A stretch of 64,000 nucleotides of DNA from Acidobacteriota bacterium. Its GTDB lineage: Bacteria; Acidobacteriota; Terriglobia; Terriglobales; Acidobacteriaceae. Positions 1-7,102 of this stretch are shown in pieces. Where the stretch lies: the NCBI GenBank assembly GCA_021792795.1, contig JAJYUB010000006.1:34698-98697 (forward strand). The letters run 5' to 3'. The position numbers were made by a program, and so were the translations under genes. Each line of letters opens with the position of its first letter. Within the stretch, counting starts at the first letter, position 1. The notes below the pieces were generated by a model, which worked only from the letters and a program-made list of their open reading frames with translations, did not search any database and was not told the origin of the DNA.

Positions 1-66
1 CCTGCTCGCGGGATTGTGGATTGGATTGGGTCAGTGTGATGTACCCATAAAGATCAATCTGCTTCC

Positions 67-165
67 AGAGCATTTTCACCGTACATCGTGATGCGAATAT
101 CGTTCTATCCCACCCTAGCTACGCGAGGGGCACCCATGACATTACGCCATCCGTGAAAATGCTCT
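67..165. repeat. Inverted repeat with 13-bp perfect arms (possible miniature element)
   Basis: AGAGCATTTTCAC at 67-79 is repeated as its exact reverse complement at 153-165, with 73 bases between the arms. The size and layout fit a miniature inverted-repeat element or the scar of an insertion, but no target duplication is visible next to the arms. The rest of 1-287 holds no gene I can support: an open frame crosses 51-293 on the plus strand, but it has no ribosome binding site and an arginine-rich composition typical of spurious frames. Confidence 0.4.
109..135. repeat. Degenerate member of the GGGGCACCC hairpin family
   Basis: CCCACCC at 109-115 is followed after a short GC-rich spacer by AGGGGCACCC ending at 135. 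This resembles the better conserved hairpins at 4232-4263 and 17678-17708, each of which ends in a GGGGCAYCC-like tail. It lies inside the 67-165 inverted repeat. Function unknown; the assignment rests on similarity by eye. Confidence 0.35.
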
Positions 166-287
166 CATTCAATTGTCGCAGAGGCAGCAGGCGGCGGCAA
201 CGACGCGGGGCGCGCCAGTGGTTGCGAGAAGATTTCGTGATGGAGGAAATGAAAGAAACGACGGCGGTAGGCGACCGCTGCGAGTGG

Positions 288-656
288 TTATAGCTTGGCG
301 GTGGCGTTTTTGCTTAGTTTTGTAGCCAGGGCCACCAGGTCGGATGGAAGAATCGGCTTGCAGCGGAAGGTGACATCCAAACCTTCGTAGTCGGCTTCGG
401 CTTCAGCAAGACCGCTGAGCACCATCACCGACAATCCAGCCCTGCGTTCCCAAAGCCGCTCCACAAAGTGATGGCCGGATTCCCCGGGCATAATGTGGTC
501 TGTAATGACGAGATTGATTTCGCGATTCTCATCGGTCTCGAGTGCGTCGAAGGCGGCGTCAGCGGAATAAGCTGTGCGAACCTCCAACCCGGCTCGGTTG
601 AGGATGGCTTTGCGCGTGAGCGCTTGCACCTGGTTATCGTCGACTACGAGAATCAC
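288..656 (-). CDS. Stand-alone response-regulator receiver protein (CheY-like)
   Basis: A 122-residue protein made of one receiver domain with no output domain. It carries the full phosphorylation set: acidic pair D6-D7, phosphoacceptor D53 in the stretch ITDHIMPG, switch residue S81 and the conserved lysine K100 in CKP. The start is a GTG at 656, because the same frame is closed by a TAG a few codons upstream and no ATG is available. No histidine kinase is adjacent, so its partner is unknown. Such single-domain regulators usually act by protein-protein contact or as phosphate relays. A dyad at 743-771 lies in its upstream region. Confidence 0.85.
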   Translation of the reverse strand: MILVVDDNQVQALTRKAILNRAGLEVRTAYSADAAFDALETDENREINLVITDHIMPGESGHHFVERLWERRAGLSVMVLSGLAEAEADYEGLDVTFRCKPILPSDLVALATKLSKNATAKL

Positions 657-742
657 GGGGGCTTTCTTGAACTAAAGGAACTGATGTTGTTTTCTACGAA
701 AAAGTTGTCTGGGTCAATCACTAATAGCAAATAAAAGATATC

Positions 743-771
743 AAAGTAGATTACCTACGGGATACTACTTT
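743..771. promoter_or_regulatory. Dyad-symmetric candidate operator upstream of the receiver gene
   Basis: AAAGTAG at 743-749 is matched by CTACTTT at 765-771 around a 15-base centre. The element sits in the 148-bp gap between the SDR stop and the receiver-gene start, both on the minus strand, so it lies in the probable promoter region of the receiver gene. The size suits a dimeric regulator. No specific regulator can be named. Confidence 0.35.
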
Positions 772-804
772 CGACACCGGAGCTACTATATCGCAAGAAA
801 ACCC

Positions 805-1617
805 TTATTGGCCTTTCCCGGGAACACCAATATTGGCACGCCGCATTGCCCGCGCGACCGCGGACGTAATCCATCGACGAGGCAGCAACGTCAGGGCCAC
901 GACCAGAAGCCGGTTGGAAGTGCCGGTGACGATCGATGATTTTTTGCGATCGAAGGCGCGCAACGACTCCCTCACAACTTCCGCCGATGTCTGCATTCGC
1001 GCACGATGGCTGAATGGGCTTTCGCCGGCAACGCGGAAGAAGTTTGTCTCGGTTGTCCCCGGGTTGACCGCCATCACATGCACTCCACGCTGACACGCCT
1101 CCTCAAACAGCGCGTCGGAAAAGCTCTTTACGAAGGCCTTGGTTGCGGCATACACGGCGGAGTATGGAAGCGGGGCAAATCCTGCGACGGAGGCGATATG
1201 GATGATGCCGCCGCGACGGCGCCGCATCATCGGCTGCAGATAGAGGTGCGCCAACTCGACCAGCGCGACAATATTCAGGTCGATCATCTGGCGCACGCGG
1301 TTGAGATCGAGCGAGGCGAATTCTCCTAAAGCGCCAACTCCCGCGTTATTGACCAACAGATCGACATCCAGATGGGCGGCCTGCGTCCTTTGAAATAACT
1401 CGGCGGGCGCGCCGGATACGGTGAGGTCCAAGGGGATTGCGACGACGTCGATGCCCATGTGCGCGGACATCAACTCGCCGCGGACCTGCTCCAGCCGGTC
1501 CTGCGAACGCGCGACCAAGACCAGAGACCATCCACGCGCTGCCAATTGCCGCGCAAACTCTTCGCCAATGCCGGAGCTTGCGCCCGTGATCAGCGCGTAT
1601 CCTTGCGGTGAAACCAT
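805..1617 (-). CDS. Short-chain dehydrogenase/reductase (SDR)
   Basis: A 270-residue classical SDR oxidoreductase using NAD(P)H. Visible motifs are the nucleotide-binding TGASSGIG (residues 11-18), NNAG (90-93), the catalytic serine S143 in IASVAG, and the catalytic pair Y156/K160 in YAATK. Length and motif spacing fit the classical family, and the protein resembles the DltE/YqjQ-like group of uncharacterised SDRs. The ATG at 1617 is preceded by AAGGAG at 10 bases. Two hairpins between it and the upstream ZIP gene suggest it is transcribed separately. The substrate cannot be told from the sequence. Confidence 0.9.
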   Translation of the reverse strand: MVSPQGYALITGASSGIGEEFARQLAARGWSLVLVARSQDRLEQVRGELMSAHMGIDVVAIPLDLTVSGAPAELFQRTQAAHLDVDLLVNNAGVGALGEFASLDLNRVRQMIDLNIVALVELAHLYLQPMMRRRRGGIIHIASVAGFAPLPYSAVYAATKAFVKSFSDALFEEACQRGVHVMAVNPGTTETNFFRVAGESPFSHRARMQTSAEVVRESLRAFDRKKSSIVTGTSNRLLVVALTLLPRRWITSAVARAMRRANIGVPGKGQ

Positions 1618-1655
1618 ACTGTTTTTTCTCCTTGGGTCGAGTGAGATGGGGTGCG

Positions 1656-1733
1656 CCAGGTCTCGATCCTTAGACCTGGGATTTCAATGTTGAGAAGACC
1701 CAGATCTCATCCACCCGGCTGACTAGATCTGGG
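1656..1733. repeat. Two tandem intergenic hairpins between ZIP transporter and SDR genes
   Basis: The first hairpin pairs CCAGGTCT (1656-1663) with AGACCTGG (1672-1679). The second pairs CCCAGATCT (1699-1707) with AGATCTGGG (1725-1733) and is followed by CATCC, giving the GGGCATCC tail seen at 17701-17708. They lie downstream of the ZIP gene and upstream of the SDR gene on the minus strand. They could act as terminators, but lack a clear U-run, so a mobile palindromic repeat is equally likely. Confidence 0.55.
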
Positions 1734-1762
1734 CATCCAGGCTCGTTTCACCCGCCGTACCA

Positions 1763-2494
1763 CTAGGAAATCAAGCGGGCCAGCAGGAAGGCCGCGACGC
1801 CGAGGAAAAACAGCACGCGATAGCGAATTCCGTGGGCGCGGTTGACTTCCGGCAACAGATCTGTGCCCGCGACATACAAGGCTACGCCTGCGGAAAGCGG
1901 CAGGCCGATACCGGCCAGGGTCGGCAGAAAATGGATGGCGGCGACTCCGGCAACGGTGGCCGCGCCCAATAGGCAGGCCGCGGAAAAGGCGATGCGCGCG
2001 CTGCGGCCGCTGGCCAGCATCACACTGCCGACGGTGAAACCCTCGGGCAGTTTATGCAGCAGCATTCCTGTAAAGATGAGCCATCCAAGCGCGCTGGAAA
2101 ACGCAAATCCGCTGGCAATGGCAATGCCGTCGAAGAAAGTATGCGCAGCCAGGCCGAACGTCACCGAATAGGCGGTGGAGCGATGAAGGAATTCTTCCGA
2201 GTGCGTTTCCTCTCCGAAATGAAAGTGCGCGACCAGGGTATGTTCCAGCAGATGCACGCCGCAGAAGCCGGCAAGGATCCACAGCGGCGCGGAAACCGGG
2301 GCGGCGCGAAAACTTTCCGGCATCATTTCCACCAGCGCCACGGCGATCAAGAACCCGGCCCCAAATGCGACAAAGCCGTGCAGGAAACGTTCCGCCCGCA
2401 TGCGCAGCAGCAGCAGGCCGCCGACAACATCGGCCATGCCCGCCACGAGACCGAGGACCAGCACAATCCAGAACGGTGTGGAAACGTGCGTCAT
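1763..2494 (-). CDS. ZIP-family divalent metal transporter
   Basis: A 243-residue membrane protein with about eight hydrophobic segments. The metal-binding helices IV and V of the ZIP family are visible: HTFFDGIAIASG with H118 and D122, and HKLPEGF with H147 and E151. A histidine-rich stretch (about residues 81-104) lies between membrane segments. ZIP proteins import zinc, iron or manganese; the ion here is not determined. The ATG at 2494 has AGGAAAGAG just upstream and lies 7 bases after the ychF stop, so the two are probably co-transcribed. The pairing with YchF has no obvious functional meaning. Confidence 0.9.
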   Translation of the reverse strand: MTHVSTPFWIVLVLGLVAGMADVVGGLLLLRMRAERFLHGFVAFGAGFLIAVALVEMMPESFRAAPVSAPLWILAGFCGVHLLEHTLVAHFHFGEETHSEEFLHRSTAYSVTFGLAAHTFFDGIAIASGFAFSSALGWLIFTGMLLHKLPEGFTVGSVMLASGRSARIAFSAACLLGAATVAGVAAIHFLPTLAGIGLPLSAGVALYVAGTDLLPEVNRAHGIRYRVLFFLGVAAFLLARLIS

Positions 2495-2501
2495 CTCTTT
2501 C

Positions 2502-3587
2502 CTATCCGCTGTGACGAATGTGCATCACGTCACCATCCTGAACGATGTAGTCCTTGCCTTCCAGGCGCAGCGTGCCATGCGATCGCGCGACGGCCTCCGA
2601 ACCCGCTGCGAGCAGCGTATCCCAATGGATGGTTTCGGCGCGGATGAAATGTTTTTCCAGGTCGGAATGGATCGCTCCGGCGGCCGCCTGCGCGCGCGAG
2701 TGGACTGGAATCGTCCAGGCGCGACACTCGTCTTCGCCCACCGTGAAAAACGAAATCAACCCCAACAGCTCATAGCTCTTGCGGATCAGCCTGCGCAGAC
2801 CGCTTTCGCCCAATCCATAGCTCGATAAAAATTCTTCGGCTTCCTCGTCCGGCATCTCGGCCAGTTCCGCCTCCACCTTGCCGCAGATGGCCGTCGCTCC
2901 CGTGCCAGGCCGCTTCGCGATGGTCGCCAGGCCATATTTCTCTACCGCGGCTTCCAAATCTGTGCCGAGCGTGGTGCTCTCAGAAATATTCAGCACATAG
3001 AGCACAGGCTTCTGGCTGAGGAACATATACCCGCGAATCAACTTCTTTTCATCCGCCGTCATTTCCATGGCGCGCAATGGCTGCTCTGCCTCCAAGTGCG
3101 GCTTGGCGCGCAGAAGCAGCGCCTGCTCGGCTTCCAGCTCTGGAGTGCGCCCTTTTTTCAAGTCTTTTTCCAGGCGCTCCATCCGCTTTTCAATCTGCGT
3201 CAGATCGCTCAACATCAGATCGAATTCAACATCCTGGATTTCTTTCAGCGGATCGATGGGCGCGGTCAACGGCACGGAGGAATCGTCGAAGACGCGCAGC
3301 ACATGGATCAACGCATCCACGTTGCGCAGGCTGGCGAGCAGGCTCGGCTCCTTCAGCGCTTCCTGGCCTATCGCGCCCACATCGGCATATTCGACCGTGG
3401 CAAACACGGTCTTCTTCGGCTGATAGAGCGCGGCGAGTTTCTCCAGTCGATCGTCGGGCACGCGCGCCATGCCCAGATGAACTTCCTTGGGATTCGAATA
3501 GCCGCGGTCTTCCAGTTTGGCCTTGGTCAGTATCTTGAACAGCGAGGTTTTGCCTACCTGGGGCAGGCCGATAATTCCAGTCTTCAT
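2502..3587 (-). CDS. ychF: Redox-regulated ATPase YchF (Obg-like P-loop NTPase)
   Basis: A 361-residue, full-length member of the universally conserved YchF/OLA1 family, a cytoplasmic ribosome-associated NTPase that prefers ATP. The N-terminal P-loop GLPQVGKTS (7-15) carries Q where the family usually has N. A coiled-coil helical insertion occupies roughly residues 125-200, and the C-terminal TGS domain ends with the typical EGKDYIVQDGDVMHIR. The ATG at 3587 has AGGACAAGC before it. It is followed closely by the ZIP gene and preceded by the DUF4149-like gene on the same strand. Confidence 0.95.
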   Translation of the reverse strand: MKTGIIGLPQVGKTSLFKILTKAKLEDRGYSNPKEVHLGMARVPDDRLEKLAALYQPKKTVFATVEYADVGAIGQEALKEPSLLASLRNVDALIHVLRVFDDSSVPLTAPIDPLKEIQDVEFDLMLSDLTQIEKRMERLEKDLKKGRTPELEAEQALLLRAKPHLEAEQPLRAMEMTADEKKLIRGYMFLSQKPVLYVLNISESTTLGTDLEAAVEKYGLATIAKRPGTGATAICGKVEAELAEMPDEEAEEFLSSYGLGESGLRRLIRKSYELLGLISFFTVGEDECRAWTIPVHSRAQAAAGAIHSDLEKHFIRAETIHWDTLLAAGSEAVARSHGTLRLEGKDYIVQDGDVMHIRHSG

Positions 3588-3669
3588 GCTTGTCCTGTGA
3601 GGGAGATTTTTGGCGGTCCCTACGAAAGTTTACGCTGTTTCCCGCTGTCTATTGTTGCGGCAGATCAAC

Positions 3670-4179
3670 TCAACTGGCCGGTTCTGGCCGCGCATATAGG
3701 ACGATCAGCCCAAGACCCGACAACAGCACGATGCCTTCCAGCGAGGTGGAGAGATTGTGCAGGCGGTTGAAGTCCACGCGCGCGGGATTGGTCGAAGCTG
3801 GGTCCGCCAGGGCCGGACCCGCCTGGATGCGCAGCGATTCCATGCGCGGAATCACAGAAAATTGCGAATATGCCGTCAGGCCCATCATGACAGCAATCAG
3901 GACCAACGGCGGCGCAATGGAACGCCGAGTCGCGCGTGTCACACGCTCCACGATACATAGCAGCAATAAAGTCGCTCCGCAGAAAAGGCCGATGTCATGC
4001 AGGTGCAGCAAGGAGTTGCGCACCATGGCACCGGCCACTTGAAGGCCGACCGCCGGATCCGGAAACATCGGCATCAGCGACTCGAACGCCACCGGCGCAA
4101 CCACCGCGCCAAAGAACAACAAGCCCCCGACCCACACGACGAGGGCCAGCAGGAGCAGACTACGCAGAAGTGTTCTCAT
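3670..4179 (-). CDS. DUF4149-like integral membrane protein
   Basis: A 169-residue protein with four hydrophobic segments, a compact membrane protein resembling the DUF4149/TMEM205-like family. A characteristic feature is the first segment leading into WVGGLLFFGAVVAP, then a histidine-containing stretch (LLHLHDIGLF) before the next segment. The start is the ATG at 4179, which follows AAGGATGG; an in-frame ATG at 4236 would add 19 residues and lies in the flank of the 4232-4263 hairpin, so it is not used here. Function of the family is unknown. It sits between htpX and ychF on the same strand. Confidence 0.7.
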   Translation of the reverse strand: MRTLLRSLLLLALVVWVGGLLFFGAVVAPVAFESLMPMFPDPAVGLQVAGAMVRNSLLHLHDIGLFCGATLLLLCIVERVTRATRRSIAPPLVLIAVMMGLTAYSQFSVIPRMESLRIQAGPALADPASTNPARVDFNRLHNLSTSLEGIVLLSGLGLIVLYARPEPAS

Positions 4180-4231
4180 GGGCCATCCTTTTACCGCTGT
4201 TGGATTGATTTTATTGCCGGTGTAGAAAGAA

Positions 4232-4263
4232 CCCACATCTCAAAATCGAGATGTGGGGCACCC
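4232..4263. repeat. Intergenic hairpin with GGGGCACCC tail, probable htpX terminator
   Basis: CCCACATCTC (4232-4241) pairs with GAGATGTGGG (4248-4257) around a six-base loop, followed by GCACCC. The stem is 10 bp and perfect. It lies a few bases past the htpX stop codon on the minus strand, so it may serve as a transcription end, although there is no U-run. It is the best conserved member of the repeat family in this window. Confidence 0.65.
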
Positions 4264-4267
4264 GGCA

Positions 4268-5137
4268 CTATTGCAGTCCGCTGACGGAGCTGCGCCCAAT
4301 CAGGCGCTCAATGCGTTTCCGCATCGGCGGATGGGTCGAGAACAGGTTGCTGAACATGCCGCCGCCGACCAGCGGTTGCGCAATAAACAGATGCGCGCTG
4401 GAAGGCGATGCCACCATCGGCACGCGCTTGGAATAGGCATCGATCTTTTCCAGGGCACTTGCCAGGGCATACGGATTGCCGGTCGTTTTCGCGCCAGTGG
4501 CGTCGGCCTCATATTCCCGCGAACGGGAGACGGCCATCTGGATCAGCATGGCTGCGATGGGCGCCAAGACCAGCATGAACAGCCCGCTGATTCCACCGCC
4601 GCGCTCGCGCCTGCCGCCTCCGCCGCCAAAGCCGCCGAAAATATCTGCCCAGTAGCCCATCCGCGCGATCAACGTAATCGCCCCGGCGAGCGTGGCCGCA
4701 ATGGAGCTGGTCAAAATATCGCGGTTCTGCACATGGCCGAGTTCGTGCGCCAGCACGCCTTCGAGTTCTTCGTCATCGAGAAGGCCCAAGATTCCGTGGG
4801 TCATGGCCACCGAAGCGTGCTTGGGATTTCGTCCGGTTGCGAATGCATTCGGAGACTCGGTTGGAATGACGTACATCTTCGGCATCGGAATGCCCATGCG
4901 TTGCGTCATCCGCTCCACCACTTCATAGGCGCGAGGCAGTTCCTCTCGCGTGACCGGCTGCGCTTTGTACATTTTCAGCGCCAGCTTGTCGGAGTAGAAG
5001 TAGGTGAAGAAATTCATTCCGGCGGCAAAGAGAAATCCAAGGACCAGACCATTTCGCCCGCCGAAATGCTCGCCGATCAAGACCAGCAGCACCGTCAGCA
5101 GCGCAAGAAGGAATGCAGTTTTCGCGGTGTTTCCCAT
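4268..5137 (-). CDS. htpX: Zinc metalloprotease HtpX
   Basis: A 289-residue inner-membrane M48 protease involved in quality control of membrane proteins. Two N-terminal membrane segments (about 7-22 and 30-47) precede the active site HELGH (131-135), whose two histidines bind zinc and whose E132 is catalytic. The third ligand is the glutamate in SREYEAD (about 208). A glycine-rich loop at about 168-183 separates further hydrophobic segments. Length is normal for HtpX. It is divergent from xdhC across a 122-bp gap. Confidence 0.95.
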   Translation of the reverse strand: MGNTAKTAFLLALLTVLLVLIGEHFGGRNGLVLGFLFAAGMNFFTYFYSDKLALKMYKAQPVTREELPRAYEVVERMTQRMGIPMPKMYVIPTESPNAFATGRNPKHASVAMTHGILGLLDDEELEGVLAHELGHVQNRDILTSSIAATLAGAITLIARMGYWADIFGGFGGGGGRRERGGGISGLFMLVLAPIAAMLIQMAVSRSREYEADATGAKTTGNPYALASALEKIDAYSKRVPMVASPSSAHLFIAQPLVGGGMFSNLFSTHPPMRKRIERLIGRSSVSGLQ

Positions 5138-5259
5138 AACACTCCGATTCTATTCCTTTGCGCGGCGCGGTATCGAGATGCGAAGCCAACCGGAAACTTG
5201 TAGCATCTATAAGCAGGGCAGAGGCTTTTCGACGCCCGCAAACGTCTACAACCGTACGT

Positions 5260-6471
5260 ATGGTGGAACGCAGCGCAATCGTCGAGCAATGGCGCAGCCG
5301 GCAGGATGCAACGGCTGTGCTGGCCACGCTGGTGCGGGTCGAAGGGTCGTCGTACCGCAGACCGGGCGCGCGCATGTATATCCATTCGACCGGCTCCGTC
5401 GGCGCCATCAGCGGCGGCTGCCTGGAAGGCGATGTCGCGCGCAAGGCGGCATGGACCACTCGGAATGGTCCCGCGATAGAAAGATATTCCACGCTGTTCG
5501 ATGAAATTCTGGACGAGACCAATTCGCTCGATACCCGCGAGATTCCCTATGGACTGGGCTGCGGCGGCGTCATCGATGTATTGCTGGAACCGGCTGCTTT
5601 GCCGGAAACCAACGCGATGTTACGGGCGCTGGAAGCGGCGCAGCGCGGCGAGACGTTGTACTCGGCCACCGTGCTGCCTGCTTCCGCAAACGACAGCGTT
5701 TCATTCGCACGCGTGATCGTGCGCCAAGATGGGTCGATTTTCTTTACGAGTTCATATCTCAGCGCGGAAGCGCAGGCGCATCTGGCCCAGTTGGCGCGCA
5801 TTGGGAATGAAGCGAACACGATTTCTCTGTCGCTCGGCAACGAAGCGCGGGAAATCTTTCTTGAGCCGGTCCAGCCGCCGCAAAGACTGATCGTTTTTGG
5901 CGCGGGCGACGACGCGCGGCCGCTGGTGAACATGGCGCACCTGCTGGGATGGCATGTGGCCGTAGCCGATGGAAGACCGTGGCTGGCGCAGGCGGCGCGC
6001 TTCCCAGAGGCCGCACAAGTGCTGGCGCTGAGCGAAAACGCGGCCAATCTCGAAGAGCTACATCTTTCGGGCCGCGATGCCGTCGCCCTGCTGACGCACA
6101 GCTTTGACCAGGACAAACATCTGCTGGGCAAATTGTTGCCGCTGGAGCTGCGCTATCTCGGGTTGCTGGGCGCCCGGCATCGCAGCCGTCTTTTGCTGAC
6201 GGAGGCTGCGGCACGGCTTGGCTGGACACCGGAACAATGCCTGCGCCGGCTACACGCGCCGATTGGCCTGGACCTGGGCGGCGATAGTCCGGAGGCGGTG
6301 GCGTTGGCAATACTTTCTGAGATTCAGGCTGCGCTGCACGGAAAAAACGCGGTCTCGCGCGGCATGTCGGAAGAGGATTTTTATGCCGCTCCGGACCGCG
6401 CGTACATTCCGACGCAATGTCCGCTGGATGAAGCCCCCGAGTCGCCCGATGCCGCGCAAACCACGCACTGA
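5260..6471 (+). CDS. xdhC: XdhC/CoxI-family molybdoenzyme maturation factor
   Basis: A 403-residue protein. XdhC-type proteins bind the molybdenum cofactor, promote its sulfuration and insert it into xanthine-dehydrogenase-family enzymes. The N-terminal XdhC/CoxI domain shows GSSYRRPGARM and GAISGGCLEGDV, with a conserved cysteine in GGCLEGD. The C-terminal Rossmann domain shows VFGAGDDARPLV, LGLLGARHR and the end motif APIGLDLGGDSPEAVA. The start is set at the ATG at 5260, where the domain begins; an upstream in-frame ATG at 5158 would add 34 residues of no family similarity. It overlaps the next gene by 23 bases. The dehydrogenase subunits themselves are not in the window. Confidence 0.9.
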   Translation: MVERSAIVEQWRSRQDATAVLATLVRVEGSSYRRPGARMYIHSTGSVGAISGGCLEGDVARKAAWTTRNGPAIERYSTLFDEILDETNSLDTREIPYGLGCGGVIDVLLEPAALPETNAMLRALEAAQRGETLYSATVLPASANDSVSFARVIVRQDGSIFFTSSYLSAEAQAHLAQLARIGNEANTISLSLGNEAREIFLEPVQPPQRLIVFGAGDDARPLVNMAHLLGWHVAVADGRPWLAQAARFPEAAQVLALSENAANLEELHLSGRDAVALLTHSFDQDKHLLGKLLPLELRYLGLLGARHRSRLLLTEAAARLGWTPEQCLRRLHAPIGLDLGGDSPEAVALAILSEIQAALHGKNAVSRGMSEEDFYAAPDRAYIPTQCPLDEAPESPDAAQTTH

Positions 6472-7093
6472 TTCGGCTTTGGTCCCGGCGATTGTTCTCG
6501 CCGGCGGCGGCTCCACGCGCCTAGGCCAGCCAAAACAACTGCTGCGATTGCCGGCACTCGGCGGAGAAACACTGATCGACCACGCGATCAACCTTGCGAT
6601 CGCAGCAGGGGCCACGCCGATTTTTGTCGTGCTCGGCGCGGATGCGGATGAAATTCAGCGCCAGTCTCAATTGCGCGAGTGCATTGTCGTGCGCAACGAG
6701 GCATGGAGAGAAGGGATGGCGAGTTCCATTCGGCTGGGGGTTGCGGCCGTCATGGGCAACGCGCCCGACGCCTCCGGCGCGATGGTCCTGGTGTGCGATC
6801 AACCCGCGTTGTCCGCGGACCACTTGCGCGCGTTGCTCAATGCGCACCGGGCTAATCCGAAAAGCATCGCGGCCTCGTGCTATGCCGGACGCGCCGGCGT
6901 GCCGGTTGTGTTCCCTCGCGCATTGTTTCCCGCGTTGCTGGAACTCAACGGCGACCAGGGAGCGCGCGCGATGCTGCAACAGCCTGGATTGGCCGTTCAT
7001 GCGATCGATTTTCCGGGCGGCGAATTGGATCTTGATTCGCCGGAGGATTTGCGGCGGCTGGAATCGGACCCGTTAGCGCGTCCCCGCGGTTGA
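6449..7093 (+). CDS. mocA: MobA/MocA-like molybdenum cofactor cytidylyltransferase
   Basis: A 214-residue nucleotidyltransferase. The family attaches CMP (MocA) or GMP (MobA) to molybdopterin in the cytoplasm. The signature is VLAGGGSTRLGQPKQLL, the nucleotide-binding loop, followed later by VLVCDQPALS with the metal-binding aspartate. The linked XdhC gene argues for a MocA-type role, making the cytosine dinucleotide cofactor of xanthine-dehydrogenase-type enzymes. The ATG at 6449 lies inside the end of xdhC, which indicates translational coupling. An ATG at 6428 is an alternative start. Confidence 0.88.
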   Translation: MPRKPRTDSALVPAIVLAGGGSTRLGQPKQLLRLPALGGETLIDHAINLAIAAGATPIFVVLGADADEIQRQSQLRECIVVRNEAWREGMASSIRLGVAAVMGNAPDASGAMVLVCDQPALSADHLRALLNAHRANPKSIAASCYAGRAGVPVVFPRALFPALLELNGDQGARAMLQQPGLAVHAIDFPGGELDLDSPEDLRRLESDPLARPRG

Positions 7094-7102
7094 AAAGGAC
7101 AC

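Noticed and set aside
51..293. Open frame of about 80 codons on the plus strand at the left edge
   Set aside because: No ribosome binding site, no similarity, crosses the inverted repeat, and overlaps the end of the receiver gene on the other strand.
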